In this document: positions 1 to 7,792 of the stretch, piece by piece | Layout of the letters: each line of letters starts with the position of its first letter | Position numbering within the stretch: the first letter of the stretch is position 1 | NCBI RefSeq assembly: GCF_901482445.1 | Contig: NZ_LR590477.1 | Coordinates: forward strand, 558,001 to 622,000 | Source of the DNA: Neisseria lactamica | GTDB taxonomy: Bacteria; Pseudomonadota; Gammaproteobacteria; Burkholderiales; Neisseriaceae | DNA: 64,000 nt | Reading direction: 5' to 3' | The notes under the pieces: generated by a model | Databases searched by the model: none | Seen by the model: the letters and a program-made list of their open reading frames with translations, nothing else | Told to the model about the DNA's origin: nothing | Program-made: the position numbers and the translations under genes

Positions 1-1613
1 AATGGTTTTTCTGTCCCATCAGGCTTGATGAGCGTACCGGCTGCGTTAAATAACAATCCTTCGGGAACGGTAATAGTTCCATCGGTAATTGTTTTACTGA
101 TGCTTGAATTGCTGTGATTATGTACCAATTGAATTTTATAGTCGGTGCCTGCCCCAGTTGCATTTTTTGAAGCATCCAGTACCCCACCATTGGCAAGATT
201 CACATCATAAGCGGTCGCACGTTGGACAGCTTCATCGGCTTTCGGTGCCAATTCCCAAGTTGCGTTATGATCAACGACAACATTAAGCTTAGAGCTTAAG
301 CCCGCCCTGGAATGCTGATGCGTCAAGCCAATCGCTTTGGCTTTATTATCCAGCGTAAAAGTGAGATCTGAGGCTTTGGTTTTTGCTAATTTTGTTTCAG
401 CCAACCAACCTTTGTTTGCCGCCCTTGCTTCAGATTGATCACCTTTTAATAGGAATTTTGCATTTTCAGCAACAAATTCCCCAGTGTTAAACCAGTTGGC
501 GACTTTGCTTCCTGCAACCTGTACGGCAAGGCTGGTTACATTCTTGGCATCCGCGACAATCAATGAGGCATTTTCAGAAGTGGTTGAAATTTTGGTATTA
601 TTTAAGCGCACTTCTTGATCTTTGTTTGGTTCGTTACGAGATACGTCATCACTAATCGGAAAAACGAAACCACGATAAGTTACTCTCGTTTCATAGTCTT
701 GCGTATCAAATACAATAGCGGAATTACCCGACTTGATTGTTCCTGTACTGGTTTCACTATCTGCGATTAAACGGGATTTTGTGCCGAATAAGCGCACCGT
801 AGCTGAATCTTTTGTTTCTGAAGTATCAAGCACCATATTGCCTGTCGAGTTGATTGCCGCACCTTTGTAATCATCAGATTTATCTACGTTAGGTAATTCA
901 GGTTTACCAATTTTCAGTGCTGCGGAATGTTTACCATTTGCTTTTACAGTGATATTGCTGTCTTTTAAATTGGCTTCAGCACCATCACCTGCAATGTAAA
1001 TACCCACTAAATAATCGCCAATTTTTGCGGTTGATTTATCTTCAACGTCAATGGTTAATAATTTTTCAGAATTTAAAATAGGGGTTGAATAATCGGATGA
1101 TTTTCGATAGATCCTAATCCCTGAAAGTTGATGACCGGTGTTAGCTGTGGCACCGCTATAGCTCATAGAACCAAGAATAGTACCCGGGGTATTATCTACT
1201 GTAATTGTTGCATCATCTTTTAATGTTAAAACAGTCTCATTTTTACCACCACCCTTATGATCATACCCAACCGCAATGCCATAAGCGGCGTTGGAATCTG
1301 GGGACTTATTAGGATTTCCTTCACTGGCTAAAGTAACAGCAATATTGGTTTTTCCTTGAATTTCTTCGCTGCGATCGCTACGAATGATAATGGCTTTTGG
1401 ATAAGTATGTATTGAAGGATTTGCAGGCGTAACCGTGATATTTACATCACCGGTAACGGTGTTTGTAGCATCGGTAACTTCGTGGCCAATAGGCGTTTCA
1501 CCTGAAATTTGTTTATTTTCATTAATACTGGTATATTCAGCTGAAAAAGCTGTTGCGGAAAGAGAAGAAATCAAAATGCTCAAAAGCGTTTTGTGATAGG
1601 GAAATGGTTTCAT
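1..1613 (-). CDS. Autotransporter-like surface protein, N-terminal part (gene runs off the window)
   Basis: The minus-strand frame is open from an ATG at 1613 to the window edge, about 537 codons with no stop. It starts MKPFPYHKTLLSILISSLSA and continues TAFSAEYT, a clear Sec signal peptide with a likely cleavage after AFSA. The rest is Asn/Thr/Ser-rich, low-charge sequence with many short beta-prone segments (for example NITVTP, DATITVDNTPG, NSAIVFDT), typical of the beta-helical passenger of a type V autotransporter. The beta-barrel must lie outside the window, so the class is inferred. The passenger resembles that at 16710-20762 in style but not in recognisable sequence. No good Shine-Dalgarno precedes the ATG (the upstream bases are GGGCCTCCTT), so the start is less certain than the frame. 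No uptake sequence occurs inside, and the DNA is more AT-rich than purM. A poly-C/G tract lies 86 bases upstream. Confidence 0.72.
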   Translation of the reverse strand, partial: MKPFPYHKTLLSILISSLSATAFSAEYTSINENKQISGETPIGHEVTDATNTVTGDVNITVTPANPSIHTYPKAIIIRSDRSEEIQGKTNIAVTLASEGNPNKSPDSNAAYGIAVGYDHKGGGKNETVLTLKDDATITVDNTPGTILGSMSYSGATANTGHQLSGIRIYRKSSDYSTPILNSEKLLTIDVEDKSTAKIGDYLVGIYIAGDGAEANLKDSNITVKANGKHSAALKIGKPELPNVDKSDDYKGAAINSTGNMVLDTSETKDSATVRLFGTKSRLIADSETSTGTIKSGNSAIVFDTQDYETRVTYRGFVFPISDDVSRNEPNKDQEVRLNNTKISTTSENASLIVADAKNVTSLAVQVAGSKVANWFNTGEFVAENAKFLLKGDQSEARAANKGWLAETKLAKTKASDLTFTLDNKAKAIGLTHQHSRAGLSSKLNVVVDHNATWELAPKADEAVQRATAYDVNLANGGVLDASKNATGAGTDYKIQLVHNHSNSSISKTITDGTITVPEGLLFNAAGTLIKPDGTEKP

Positions 1614-1633
1614 AAGGAGGCCCGTAATTTCAG

Positions 1634-1664
1634 AACATAAAGATAAGTAAAAATTAATGTCAAT
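1634..1664 (-). promoter_or_regulatory. Tentative promoter of the first autotransporter gene
   Basis: On the minus strand a perfect TTGACA (1664-1659) lies in a very AT-rich stretch, with weak -10 candidates TTTATG, TTATGT or TATGTT 17-19 bases downstream. The homopolymeric tract lies about 35 bases upstream of the -35, not in the spacer. Confidence 0.35.
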
Positions 1665-1698
1665 TATTTTAATAAGGATTAACTTTATTAAGAGTTTA

Positions 1699-1709
1699 CC
1701 CCCCCCCCC
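1699..1709. repeat. Homopolymeric tract C11 (G11 on the gene strand)
   Basis: Eleven consecutive C on the plus strand lie 86 bases upstream of the autotransporter ATG. Tracts of this length slip readily in Neisseria. It is outside the reading frame, since stops follow it closely on the gene strand, so any effect would be on transcription. Confidence 0.85.
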
Positions 1710-1743
1710 GAATATGGCAAGCAAAAAAATGCTAGCATAATGA

Positions 1744-1776
1744 AAATGCCGTCTGAAACAGGTTCAGACGGCATTT
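1744..1776 (-). terminator. Uptake-sequence hairpin, terminator of purM
   Basis: Two inverted copies of AAATGCCGTCTGAA separated by ACAGG form a 14-bp perfect stem 12 bases beyond the purM stop. This is the usual neisserial terminator made of paired uptake sequences; it is symmetric and may also work on the other strand. Confidence 0.85.
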
Positions 1777-1788
1777 GATGCTTGGAAG

Positions 1789-2826
1789 TCAGGCAACTTG
1801 GGTTTGATGCTCGTTCCCTTGACGCTCTCGGATACAACCCAAACGGTAAACTGTCTCGCCCTGCCCGCTCAGGAATGACCGAACCGCATCGGCATCTTCG
1901 GCAGCAACGATGACGACCATACCGATACCGCAGTTAAAGGTTCGATACATTTCTTGGGTTTCCACATTGCCCGCCTTTTGAAGCCATTGGAAGAGCTTGG
2001 GCAATTCCCACGATTCGGCATCGATTTGTGCAACCGTGTTTTCAGGCAACACGCGCGGCACGTTTTCAGTAATGCCGCCGCCGGTAATGTGCGCCATACC
2101 TTTAATGGTAAATTTTTCCAAAGCGGCAAGAATCGGTTTCACATACAGACGGGTCGGCGCAATAACGGCCTCACGCAAGGTTTTGCCATTATCAAACTCG
2201 GCATCCAGATCGGGATTGTCGCGTTCGATGATTTTACGGATAAGGGAATAGCCGTTTGAATGTGCGCCGTTGGAAGCCAAACCCAATACCACATCGCCCG
2301 CGCCGATGCTGCGGCCGGTAATGACATTCTCTTTTTCCACCACGCCGACGGCAAAACCCGCCAAATCGTATTCGCCAACGGGATACATGCCCGGCATTTC
2401 GGCAGTTTCCCCGCCAATCAGGGCGCAACCGGATTCTTCGCAACCTTGTGCAATGCCTTTGATGACATCGGTCGCGCGCGGAACATCCAATTTACCGCAG
2501 GCAAAATAATCCAAGAAAAACAATGGCTCAGCTCCTTGAACCAAAATATCGTTGACACTCATTGCAACAAGGTCAATGCCCACCGTATCGTGTTTATCCC
2601 AATCGAAGGCAAGTTTGAGTTTGGTTCCTACTCCATCCGTACCGCTGACCAATACGGGGTTTTTATATTTCTTGCCGATTTCGACCAATGCGCCAAAACC
2701 GCCCAAATCCCCCAATACTTCCGGGCGCATCGTGCGTTTGGCAAACGGTTTGATGTTTTCGACCAGTTGGTCGCCTGCGTCGATATCGACACCTGCATCG
2801 CGGTAACTCAATGAAGTACTCATCAT
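1789..2826 (-). CDS. purM: Phosphoribosylformylglycinamidine cyclo-ligase (AIR synthetase)
   Basis: This cytosolic enzyme makes aminoimidazole ribonucleotide from FGAM with ATP in step five of purine synthesis. The 345-residue product matches the usual family length. PurM features are visible: SYRDAGVDIDAGDQLVE near the N-terminus, then GGFGALVEI, SGTDGVGTKLKLAF (about 60-75), DLVAMSVNDILVQGAEPLFFLDY, GGETAEMPGMY, GLASNGAHSNGYSLIR and the GGGITENVPRVLP segment. The start is ATG-ATG; either Met is possible, with AAGG four to seven bases upstream. It is transcribed alone toward the paired uptake-sequence terminator. The downstream neighbour is the autotransporter on the same strand, with its own promoter region, so the two are probably not one operon. 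Confidence 0.97.
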   Translation of the reverse strand: MMSTSLSYRDAGVDIDAGDQLVENIKPFAKRTMRPEVLGDLGGFGALVEIGKKYKNPVLVSGTDGVGTKLKLAFDWDKHDTVGIDLVAMSVNDILVQGAEPLFFLDYFACGKLDVPRATDVIKGIAQGCEESGCALIGGETAEMPGMYPVGEYDLAGFAVGVVEKENVITGRSIGAGDVVLGLASNGAHSNGYSLIRKIIERDNPDLDAEFDNGKTLREAVIAPTRLYVKPILAALEKFTIKGMAHITGGGITENVPRVLPENTVAQIDAESWELPKLFQWLQKAGNVETQEMYRTFNCGIGMVVIVAAEDADAVRSFLSGQGETVYRLGCIRERQGNEHQTQVA

Positions 2827-3253
2827 TTTTCCTTGGTAAATGGGGATTGGACGGTAAAAATAACGGGGCGTATTCTACCTTATTTCGCGTTTGCCGGTTT
2901 GGATTTTTAGACGATATTGTAAACAATTCTCCATATGCCTGTGCGTGTCGGGTTTGGCGGATTCGTCTGCAGGATTAACGGACAAAAATCTGCCTACCCT
3001 CTCCTTTAATTCCTTATATATTGCGTTCCATCAAAAGACGCATTACTTTTCTTAACCATTTCTTTTGGCGGACGGGCGGAAGGGTTTTTTTGATGCGATC
3101 ATCAAAATCAATATTTTCTTCTTTCCGGTTGAAACCCCGGCATCCGGACCGGAAAAATCTGATTGCGGGACGGAAGCACCCGCTTCCGATTCGGTGCGGA
3201 ACAAATGGCGGTGCTTTATGTGCCGTTTTGTGTGTTGAAACACATAGGCAGAT
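2827..3253. other. Intergenic region upstream of purM, no gene seen
   Basis: About 430 bases separate purM from the tRNA terminator. The purM promoter should lie here. The open frames in it (for example 3014-3334 minus and 3021-3314 plus) overlap each other, lack ribosome sites and resemble no family known to me, so I see no gene. Confidence 0.5.
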
Positions 3254-3284
3254 AAAAAGCCGCCCGCTGAAAAGCAGACGGCTT
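3254..3284 (-). terminator. Rho-independent terminator of tRNA-Leu
   Basis: Read on the minus strand, AAGCCGTCTGC and GCGGGCGGCTT form an 11-bp stem with one wobble pair around a six-base loop, followed by a T run. It lies about 60 bases beyond the 3' end of tRNA-Leu. Confidence 0.7.
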
Positions 3285-3344
3285 ATGTTTTGTGCCACCG
3301 AATTGTCCCAATAAGCATTAACAATATGATTCATATATTTTTAT

Positions 3345-3429
3345 TGGTGCGGACGGAGAGACTCGAACTCTCACACCTCTCGGCGCCAGAACCTAAATCT
3401 GGTGCGTCTACCAATTTCGCCACGTCCGC
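3345..3429 (-). tRNA. tRNA-Leu (anticodon UAG)
   Basis: The minus strand reads GCGGACGTGGCGAAATTGGT at the 5' end and ends TCTCTCCGTCCGCACCA. The acceptor stem GCGGACG/CGTCCGC is perfect, and the anticodon stem CCAGA/TCTGG encloses the loop TTTAGGT, giving anticodon TAG, which reads CUA/CUN leucine codons. The long variable arm (GCGCCGAGAGGTGT region) is that of a class II tRNA. The T loop GTTCGAGTC is intact and the 3' CCA is encoded. The total is 85 bases. Confidence 0.97.
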
Positions 3430-3576
3430 GCAAGTTGGGCAATTATACCGATTTTGCCTGTTTCTGCAAGGCTTTGGGCGCGATAGTTGAGGCTTATGCT
3501 TTGCAGCGGTAAAATCCGCCCTTCGCCCGCCCCGCATCGGCATCCGGCGGTTTTATTTTATTGACGGGATTTGAGT

Positions 3577-4251
3577 ATGCCTGCTGCTTTGATTAAAGAT
3601 TTTCTACTAACCCAAGGTTTAAAGCTGCCGCCAGACGAGGTACGGACGGCGTATCTGACCGTGAAGGCGGTGATGGATATGGGGATGGCTTCGATAGACC
3701 GTTCGGTTTTGTGGCGCAATTATGAAGATTGGAAACTTGCCGATTACCTGCCGTGCGATGATGGTCGCGAAGATGGTCTGAAACGGCTTTTTATGGCTCT
3801 GGATTCGGTATTCTCGCGCTGCGAAGGCGTGCGCGCCGCAGCCGTTTATGCCCTGATGCCGTCTGAAAACGCCGCCTTTCGGCTGGTTTGCCTGTCCCAA
3901 CAGGGAGAAGGTTTGGAAAACATATGGAATCCGGATGAAAATGTTGCCGATGTTTCGCTTGCCTGCCGTTGCGCTCAAAGCGGTTGGATGAATATTGCTT
4001 CGGATGTAGGCCGTTGGCTGGCATTGGGCGAGCTGTCCGGCGAACGCAACCGGCATTCGGCAGCGCAACTTTCCATTCCCGTTTGTACGGAGAGCGGCGG
4101 CGTGCTGGGCGTGGTTCACGTCGAATTTGAAAAAGCCGGTTGTGCGGACGAGGCGGCGCAGGCGGAATGGATTGCATTGGCGCTGGCGTTGTCCGAACCT
4201 TTGAAGCAGCTTTTGGGCATCACTGCCGCAGAAGGAGATGAAAATGTCTGA
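3577..4251 (+). CDS. GAF-like domain protein of unknown role, upstream of ribA
   Basis: The product has 224 residues from the ATG at 3577; a TTG two codons earlier is in frame but less likely. It has no signal peptide or membrane segment. The N-terminal part (residues 1-60) is helical. From about 75 to 215 the sequence looks like a GAF sensor fold: a helix ending GVRAAAVYAL, strands FRLVCLS, then AAQLSIPVCTESGGVLGVVHVEF, the typical GAF ending. I cannot name a ligand; a small-molecule sensor role is an inference. The stop codon lies inside the start of ribA (4-base-scale overlap, ribA SD GAAGGAG within this gene), so the two are translationally coupled. A link with riboflavin synthesis is possible but unproven. 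Confidence 0.75.
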   Translation: MPAALIKDFLLTQGLKLPPDEVRTAYLTVKAVMDMGMASIDRSVLWRNYEDWKLADYLPCDDGREDGLKRLFMALDSVFSRCEGVRAAAVYALMPSENAAFRLVCLSQQGEGLENIWNPDENVADVSLACRCAQSGWMNIASDVGRWLALGELSGERNRHSAAQLSIPVCTESGGVLGVVHVEFEKAGCADEAAQAEWIALALALSEPLKQLLGITAAEGDENV

Positions 4252-4837
4252 ATTATTAAACTATGTCGCTTCGTGCCGCCTACCGACCGAATGGGGCGTA
4301 TTTACGATGCACGGTTTTGAAGAAGCAAACGGGCAGGAACACGTCGCGCTGACCGTCGGTGATTTTTCAGACAGCAATCCGGTTCTGACGCGCATCCACT
4401 CCGAATGCCTGACGGGCGACGCGCTGTTTTCAAAAAAATGCGACTGCGGGCCGCAACTGGAAGCGGCAATGAAAGCGGTACAGGCAGAGGGGCGCGGCAT
4501 CATCGTCTATCTGCGTCAGGAAGGGCGCGGCATCGGGCTGATTAACAAAATCCGCGCCTATCATTTGCAGGATCAGGGTATGGATACGGTTGAGGCGAAC
4601 GTGGCACTCGGTCTGCCCGTCGATGCCCGCGATTTCCGTTTGGCGCAATCTATCTACGAATATCTGGGCATCCGCTCGGTCAAACTGCTGACCAACAACC
4701 CCGAAAAAATCCAAACCCTGAAAGATGCGGGGATTAACGTGGTCGAACGCATCCCCCTGCACGTCGGGGAAAATCTGGAAAACGAGCGTTATCTCCAAAC
4801 CAAAGCAGACAAGCTGGGACATCTGATGCCGGAATAA
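4244..4837 (+). CDS. ribA: GTP cyclohydrolase II
   Basis: RibA opens GTP to 2,5-diamino-6-ribosylamino-pyrimidinone phosphate, the first step of riboflavin synthesis. The 197-residue protein has the normal length of a stand-alone enzyme. The zinc site is intact: SECLTGDALFSKKCDCGPQL gives the three Cys ligands (C-x10-C-x-C), followed by YLRQEGRGIGL and the C-terminal LLTNNPEKI segment. Two in-frame ATGs (4238 and 4244) follow the SD GAAGGAG; MSELLNYVASCRLPTEWG fits the family better, so I chose the second. It overlaps the end of the GAF-like gene. The ribB fusion lies 1.5 kb downstream, with a glycosyltransferase in between. Confidence 0.97.
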   Translation: MSELLNYVASCRLPTEWGVFTMHGFEEANGQEHVALTVGDFSDSNPVLTRIHSECLTGDALFSKKCDCGPQLEAAMKAVQAEGRGIIVYLRQEGRGIGLINKIRAYHLQDQGMDTVEANVALGLPVDARDFRLAQSIYEYLGIRSVKLLTNNPEKIQTLKDAGINVVERIPLHVGENLENERYLQTKADKLGHLMPE

Positions 4838-4916
4838 GGCAAAGATGCAGGGAACGGGCATCCTGCGCCGCCTTTCGGGAAACAGGTTTCCCATACCTTG
4901 ATAAAGCAATAAGTTT

Positions 4917-5017
4917 TATAGTGGATTAAATTTAAACCAGTACAGCGTTGCCTTGCCGTACTATTTGTACTGTCTGCGGCTTCGTCGCCTTGTCCTGATT
5001 TTTGTTAATCCACTATA
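4917..5017. repeat. Correia repeat-enclosed element (short form, 101 bp)
   Basis: It begins TATAGTGGATTAA and ends with the exact complement TTAATCCACTATA. The interior carries the usual CAGTACAGCGTTG and GCGGCTTCGTCGCCTTGTCC blocks. The length matches the short (about 105 bp) deletion class. Confidence 0.93.
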
Positions 5018-5019
5018 TA
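4990..5019 (+). promoter_or_regulatory. Promoter formed at the right end of the Correia element
   Basis: TTGTCC (4990-4995) and TATATA (5014-5019) are 18 bases apart and point to the glycosyltransferase at 5105. Correia ends are known to create promoters in this genus; activity here is inferred. Confidence 0.45.
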
Positions 5020-5104
5020 AAGTTACAGGGTGCGGATGCAAACGCATTGCGGGTGCGGGTTTGAGGCATACGCGCAAACATCTTAATATAATGGATTGAT
5101 ATTT

Positions 5105-6118
5105 ATGATTTTCTCCATCATCGTCCCTATTTACAATGTGGAAAAATACCTCCGCTGCTGCGTGGATTCCGTGCTTGCCGAAAATTTTGCCGATTATGAA
5201 ATGATTTTGGTCGATGACGGTTCGCCGGACGGCTGCGGGAAGATTTGCGACGAATATACAGGCAAATATCCGCATATAAAAGTGATTCATCAAGAAAACG
5301 GCGGGCTGTCGGATGCCCGCAACGCCGGTATCCGGGCGGCAAAAGGCGATTACCTAATCTTTTTGGACAGCGACGATTATTGGGCCGATACCAACCGTTC
5401 AAAAAACGCGGGGGGGGGGATTCTCTTTGATTTACAACAACTTGCAGACAAAAAGGTTGATTTGATCCTGCATCCCTCGTCCTTCAATTACCGCGACATC
5501 CCCAAAGGGGCGGACTTTTCGGATAATGATTTTGTCCGCCATTTTGAAACGCTGGTGGAGGGGCGGTACTATATCGCCAACGCGTGGACAAAGATTGTCA
5601 GGCGGGAAATCATCATTAAAAACAATCTGTTTTTCCCAAAAGGATACATTCACGAGGATTTCCCGTACAGTTTGCAATTGGCGCGTTTTATCAAGACTTT
5701 TGCCTTTTACGATAACCCTTTTTACCAGTACCGCGTTCTCGGCAACTCTATCAGCCACAACGTCAAATACAAAAATTTCAGCGATGTGCTGACGCATCTC
5801 GACCGGGGTGTGGATTTTTTAGTCGAAAACAAAAATTCCCCCATCTACGGCGGTTTGCAAAAATTTGTCTTCGACAATATCGGCTATCTGAGGTCTATAT
5901 TGGTAAGGCTTTATTTTTCCAAAAACATTATCCTCATCTACCGGAAATATTTTTCATTTAAAGAAAAATGCAGAAAGATATTCGGCGCGAAGACGATGCA
6001 TCCGATTTTTATCGGGAAGACCGCATTCATCATAGGATTGCCGATATTGCGCCTGCTCGTACCGCCTATGCTGTACCCGGCAATCAAGGCTGTTTATCAG
6101 AAATTTTTTTCGGAATAA
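5105..6118 (+). CDS. Phase-variable family 2 glycosyltransferase (LgtA-like), ON
   Basis: The start is MIFSIIVPIYNVEKYLRCCV, the classic GT2 opening. It continues with EMILVDDGSPDG, ENGGLSDARNAGIRAAKGDY and the metal-binding IFLDSDDYW motif (about residues 85-93). Residues 100-230 hold the acceptor part, including TKIVRREIIIKNNLFFPKGY and HEDFPYS. A C-terminal hydrophobic and basic stretch could associate with the membrane. A tract of ten G lies within the codons for NAGGGIL (about residues 102-108). The frame runs intact across it for 337 residues, so this copy is ON; one G gained or lost would truncate the protein soon afterwards. A role in lipooligosaccharide or other surface glycan assembly is likely by family, but the sugar is unknown. 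Promoter probably from the Correia element just upstream. Confidence 0.88.
   Translation: MIFSIIVPIYNVEKYLRCCVDSVLAENFADYEMILVDDGSPDGCGKICDEYTGKYPHIKVIHQENGGLSDARNAGIRAAKGDYLIFLDSDDYWADTNRSKNAGGGILFDLQQLADKKVDLILHPSSFNYRDIPKGADFSDNDFVRHFETLVEGRYYIANAWTKIVRREIIIKNNLFFPKGYIHEDFPYSLQLARFIKTFAFYDNPFYQYRVLGNSISHNVKYKNFSDVLTHLDRGVDFLVENKNSPIYGGLQKFVFDNIGYLRSILVRLYFSKNIILIYRKYFSFKEKCRKIFGAKTMHPIFIGKTAFIIGLPILRLLVPPMLYPAIKAVYQKFFSE
5410..5419 (+). repeat. Poly-G tract (G10) inside the glycosyltransferase gene
   Basis: Ten G in a row directly follow GCGC-type sequence within the coding region. Its position just after the DSDDYW motif parallels the poly-G of neisserial lgt genes. Confidence 0.92.
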
Positions 6119-6193
6119 CCTTCCGGCAAACCCCAAATCAGAAGTGTGCGGGAAGTTGGGACAAACAGCCCCCGGCCGGCAAGGATTGCGGCA

Positions 6194-6231
6194 ATGCCGT
6201 CTGAAGCCCCGAATCAGGCTTCAGACGGCAT
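6194..6231 (+). terminator. Uptake-sequence hairpin after the glycosyltransferase
   Basis: ATGCCGTCTGAAGCC and GGCTTCAGACGGCAT form a 15-bp perfect stem with an 8-base loop, 75 bases past the stop. Confidence 0.75.
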
Positions 6232-6234
6232 CGG

Positions 6235-6287
6235 TTTACCAAAAGGCAAACAATCCGGCAGGTAAAACAGATTTGCCTTTTGGTAAA
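6235..6287 (+). promoter_or_regulatory. Twin near-palindromic operator upstream of HTH-ribB
   Basis: TTTACCAAAAGGCAAA (6235-6250) and its exact reverse complement TTTGCCTTTTGGTAAA (6272-6287) are separated by 21 bases. Each 16-mer is itself nearly palindromic (TTTRCC-N4-GGYAAA), the pattern of a site for a dimeric helix-turn-helix protein. Their centres are 37 bp apart. They sit 48-100 bases before a gene whose first domain is a helix-turn-helix, so autoregulation is the natural guess. The pair could also fold as a 16-bp hairpin. Confidence 0.6.
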
Positions 6288-6334
6288 TACGAGATTACAA
6301 TCCGCTACATTCGGTTTCCGCAAAGGGAAAAACA

Positions 6335-7672
6335 ATGACTGACACAGCCGACCTGCGCCGCCGCAACCTGCGGCAGTGGATAGAAAAACATTACGGCGGT
6401 TTGCAAACCCGTTTTGCCGAAGCCGTCTGCCTCAATACGGGCGAACTCTCCGCCCTTTTAAAAAACAAATCCTTCGGCGAGAAAAAAGCCAGAAAAATCG
6501 AACAGGCGGCGAATATGCCCGCTATGTGGCTGGATCGGGCAAACCCCGCCGCACAAACCGACCATCAAGAAAGGCGCACTATGTCCCACATCTCCCCCAT
6601 CCCCGAAATCCTGGCCGACATCAAAGCCGGCAAAATGGTCATCATCACCGATGCCGAAGACCGCGAAAACGAAGGCGACCTGCTGATGGCGGCGCAATTC
6701 GTCACCCCCGAAGCCGTCAACTTTATGATTAAACACGCGCGCGGCCTGGTCTGCCTGCCGATGGCGGGCGAAATGGTCGAAAAACTCGGACTGCCGATGA
6801 TGACCCAGAAAAACGGCGCGCAATACGGCACCAACTTTACCGTCTCCATCGAAGCCGCACACGGCATTACCACCGGCATTTCCGCCGCCGACCGCGCCCT
6901 GACCATTCAAACCGCCGTTTCCCCGACCGCCAAACCCGAAGACATCGTCCAACCCGGCCACATCTTCCCGCTTCGCGCGCAAAAAGGCGGCGTACTCGTC
7001 CGCGCCGGACACACCGAAGCCGGTGTCGATTTAGCGCAAATGAACGGATTGATTCCCGCCGCCGTCATCTGCGAAATCATCAACGACGACGGCACGATGG
7101 CGCGTATGCCCGAACTGATGAAGTTTGCCGAAGAACACAAGCTCAAAATCGGCACGATTGCCGACCTCATCGAATACCGCAGCCGTACCGAAAGCCTGCT
7201 CGAAGATATGGGCGACGCGCCCGTACAAACCCCGTGGGGCGAGTTCCAGCAACACGTTTACGTCGACAAACTCTCCGGCGAAACCCACCTCGCCCTCGTC
7301 AAAGGCACACCCTCCGCCGACACCGAAACCCTCGTCCGCGTCCACGAACCCTTCAGCGTGATGGACTTCATTCAAGCCAACCCGCGCCATTCATGGTCAT
7401 TGCCCAAAGCACTCGAGCGCGTCCAACAGGCAGAAAGCGGCGTCGTCATCCTTCTGCACCGCACCGAAGACGGCGCATCCCTGCTCGACCGCACCCTGCC
7501 TAAAGGCGCAAACCAAGCCTACAAATGGGACAGCAAAAGCTACGGCATAGGCGCGCAAATCCTCGCCGGCCTCAACGTCAAAAAACTGCGCGTCCTCGGG
7601 CAGCCCTCATCTTTCACGGGTCTGACCGGCTTCGGTTTGGAAGTCGTCAGTTTTGAAGAAGCGGAAAAATAA
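6335..7672 (+). CDS. ribB: Helix-turn-helix domain fused to 3,4-dihydroxy-2-butanone-4-phosphate synthase with a degenerate RibA-like tail
   Basis: The 445 residues hold three parts. Residues 1-82 look like a phage-repressor-type helix-turn-helix (NLRQWIEKHYGG, TRFAEAVCLNTGELSALL, KKARKIEQAANMPAMWLD). Residues 83-290 are RibB: the start MSHISPIPEILADIKAGKMV, the catalytic DAEDRENEGDLLMAAQFV and RAGHTEAGVDLA, which makes the four-carbon unit of riboflavin from ribulose-5-phosphate. Residues 300-445 have the GTP cyclohydrolase II fold (ending VLGQPSSFTGLTGFGLEVV) but lack its three-Cys zinc motif, so this part is probably inactive; ribA is separate at 4244. The internal ATG at 6581 has its own AAAGG seven bases upstream and matches a normal RibB start, so both a long and a short product may be made. 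The first ATG also has a good SD (AAAGGG). Confidence 0.88.
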   Translation: MTDTADLRRRNLRQWIEKHYGGLQTRFAEAVCLNTGELSALLKNKSFGEKKARKIEQAANMPAMWLDRANPAAQTDHQERRTMSHISPIPEILADIKAGKMVIITDAEDRENEGDLLMAAQFVTPEAVNFMIKHARGLVCLPMAGEMVEKLGLPMMTQKNGAQYGTNFTVSIEAAHGITTGISAADRALTIQTAVSPTAKPEDIVQPGHIFPLRAQKGGVLVRAGHTEAGVDLAQMNGLIPAAVICEIINDDGTMARMPELMKFAEEHKLKIGTIADLIEYRSRTESLLEDMGDAPVQTPWGEFQQHVYVDKLSGETHLALVKGTPSADTETLVRVHEPFSVMDFIQANPRHSWSLPKALERVQQAESGVVILLHRTEDGASLLDRTLPKGANQAYKWDSKSYGIGAQILAGLNVKKLRVLGQPSSFTGLTGFGLEVVSFEEAEK

Positions 7673-7792
7673 TATAGTAAATTCAAATACTTTATATTTT
7701 CTTTATTTATTGCATTATTTCCGTGCAAACGAAAACCCGGTCTGTTGGGTTGGATTTTGTTTTTTCAAATTTCGGGTAACTTCTAATTCGTC

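Noticed and set aside
3014..3334. Two overlapping open frames of about 100 codons upstream of tRNA-Leu
   Set aside because: They lie on opposite strands over the same bases, lack ribosome sites and resemble no known family.
3331..3543. Open frame across tRNA-Leu
   Set aside because: It is the tRNA read as protein.
6120..6334. FMN riboswitch before ribB
   Set aside because: I looked for the RFN core (AGGGGCAGGGTGAAATTCCC type) and did not find it; the structured element is the twin operator.
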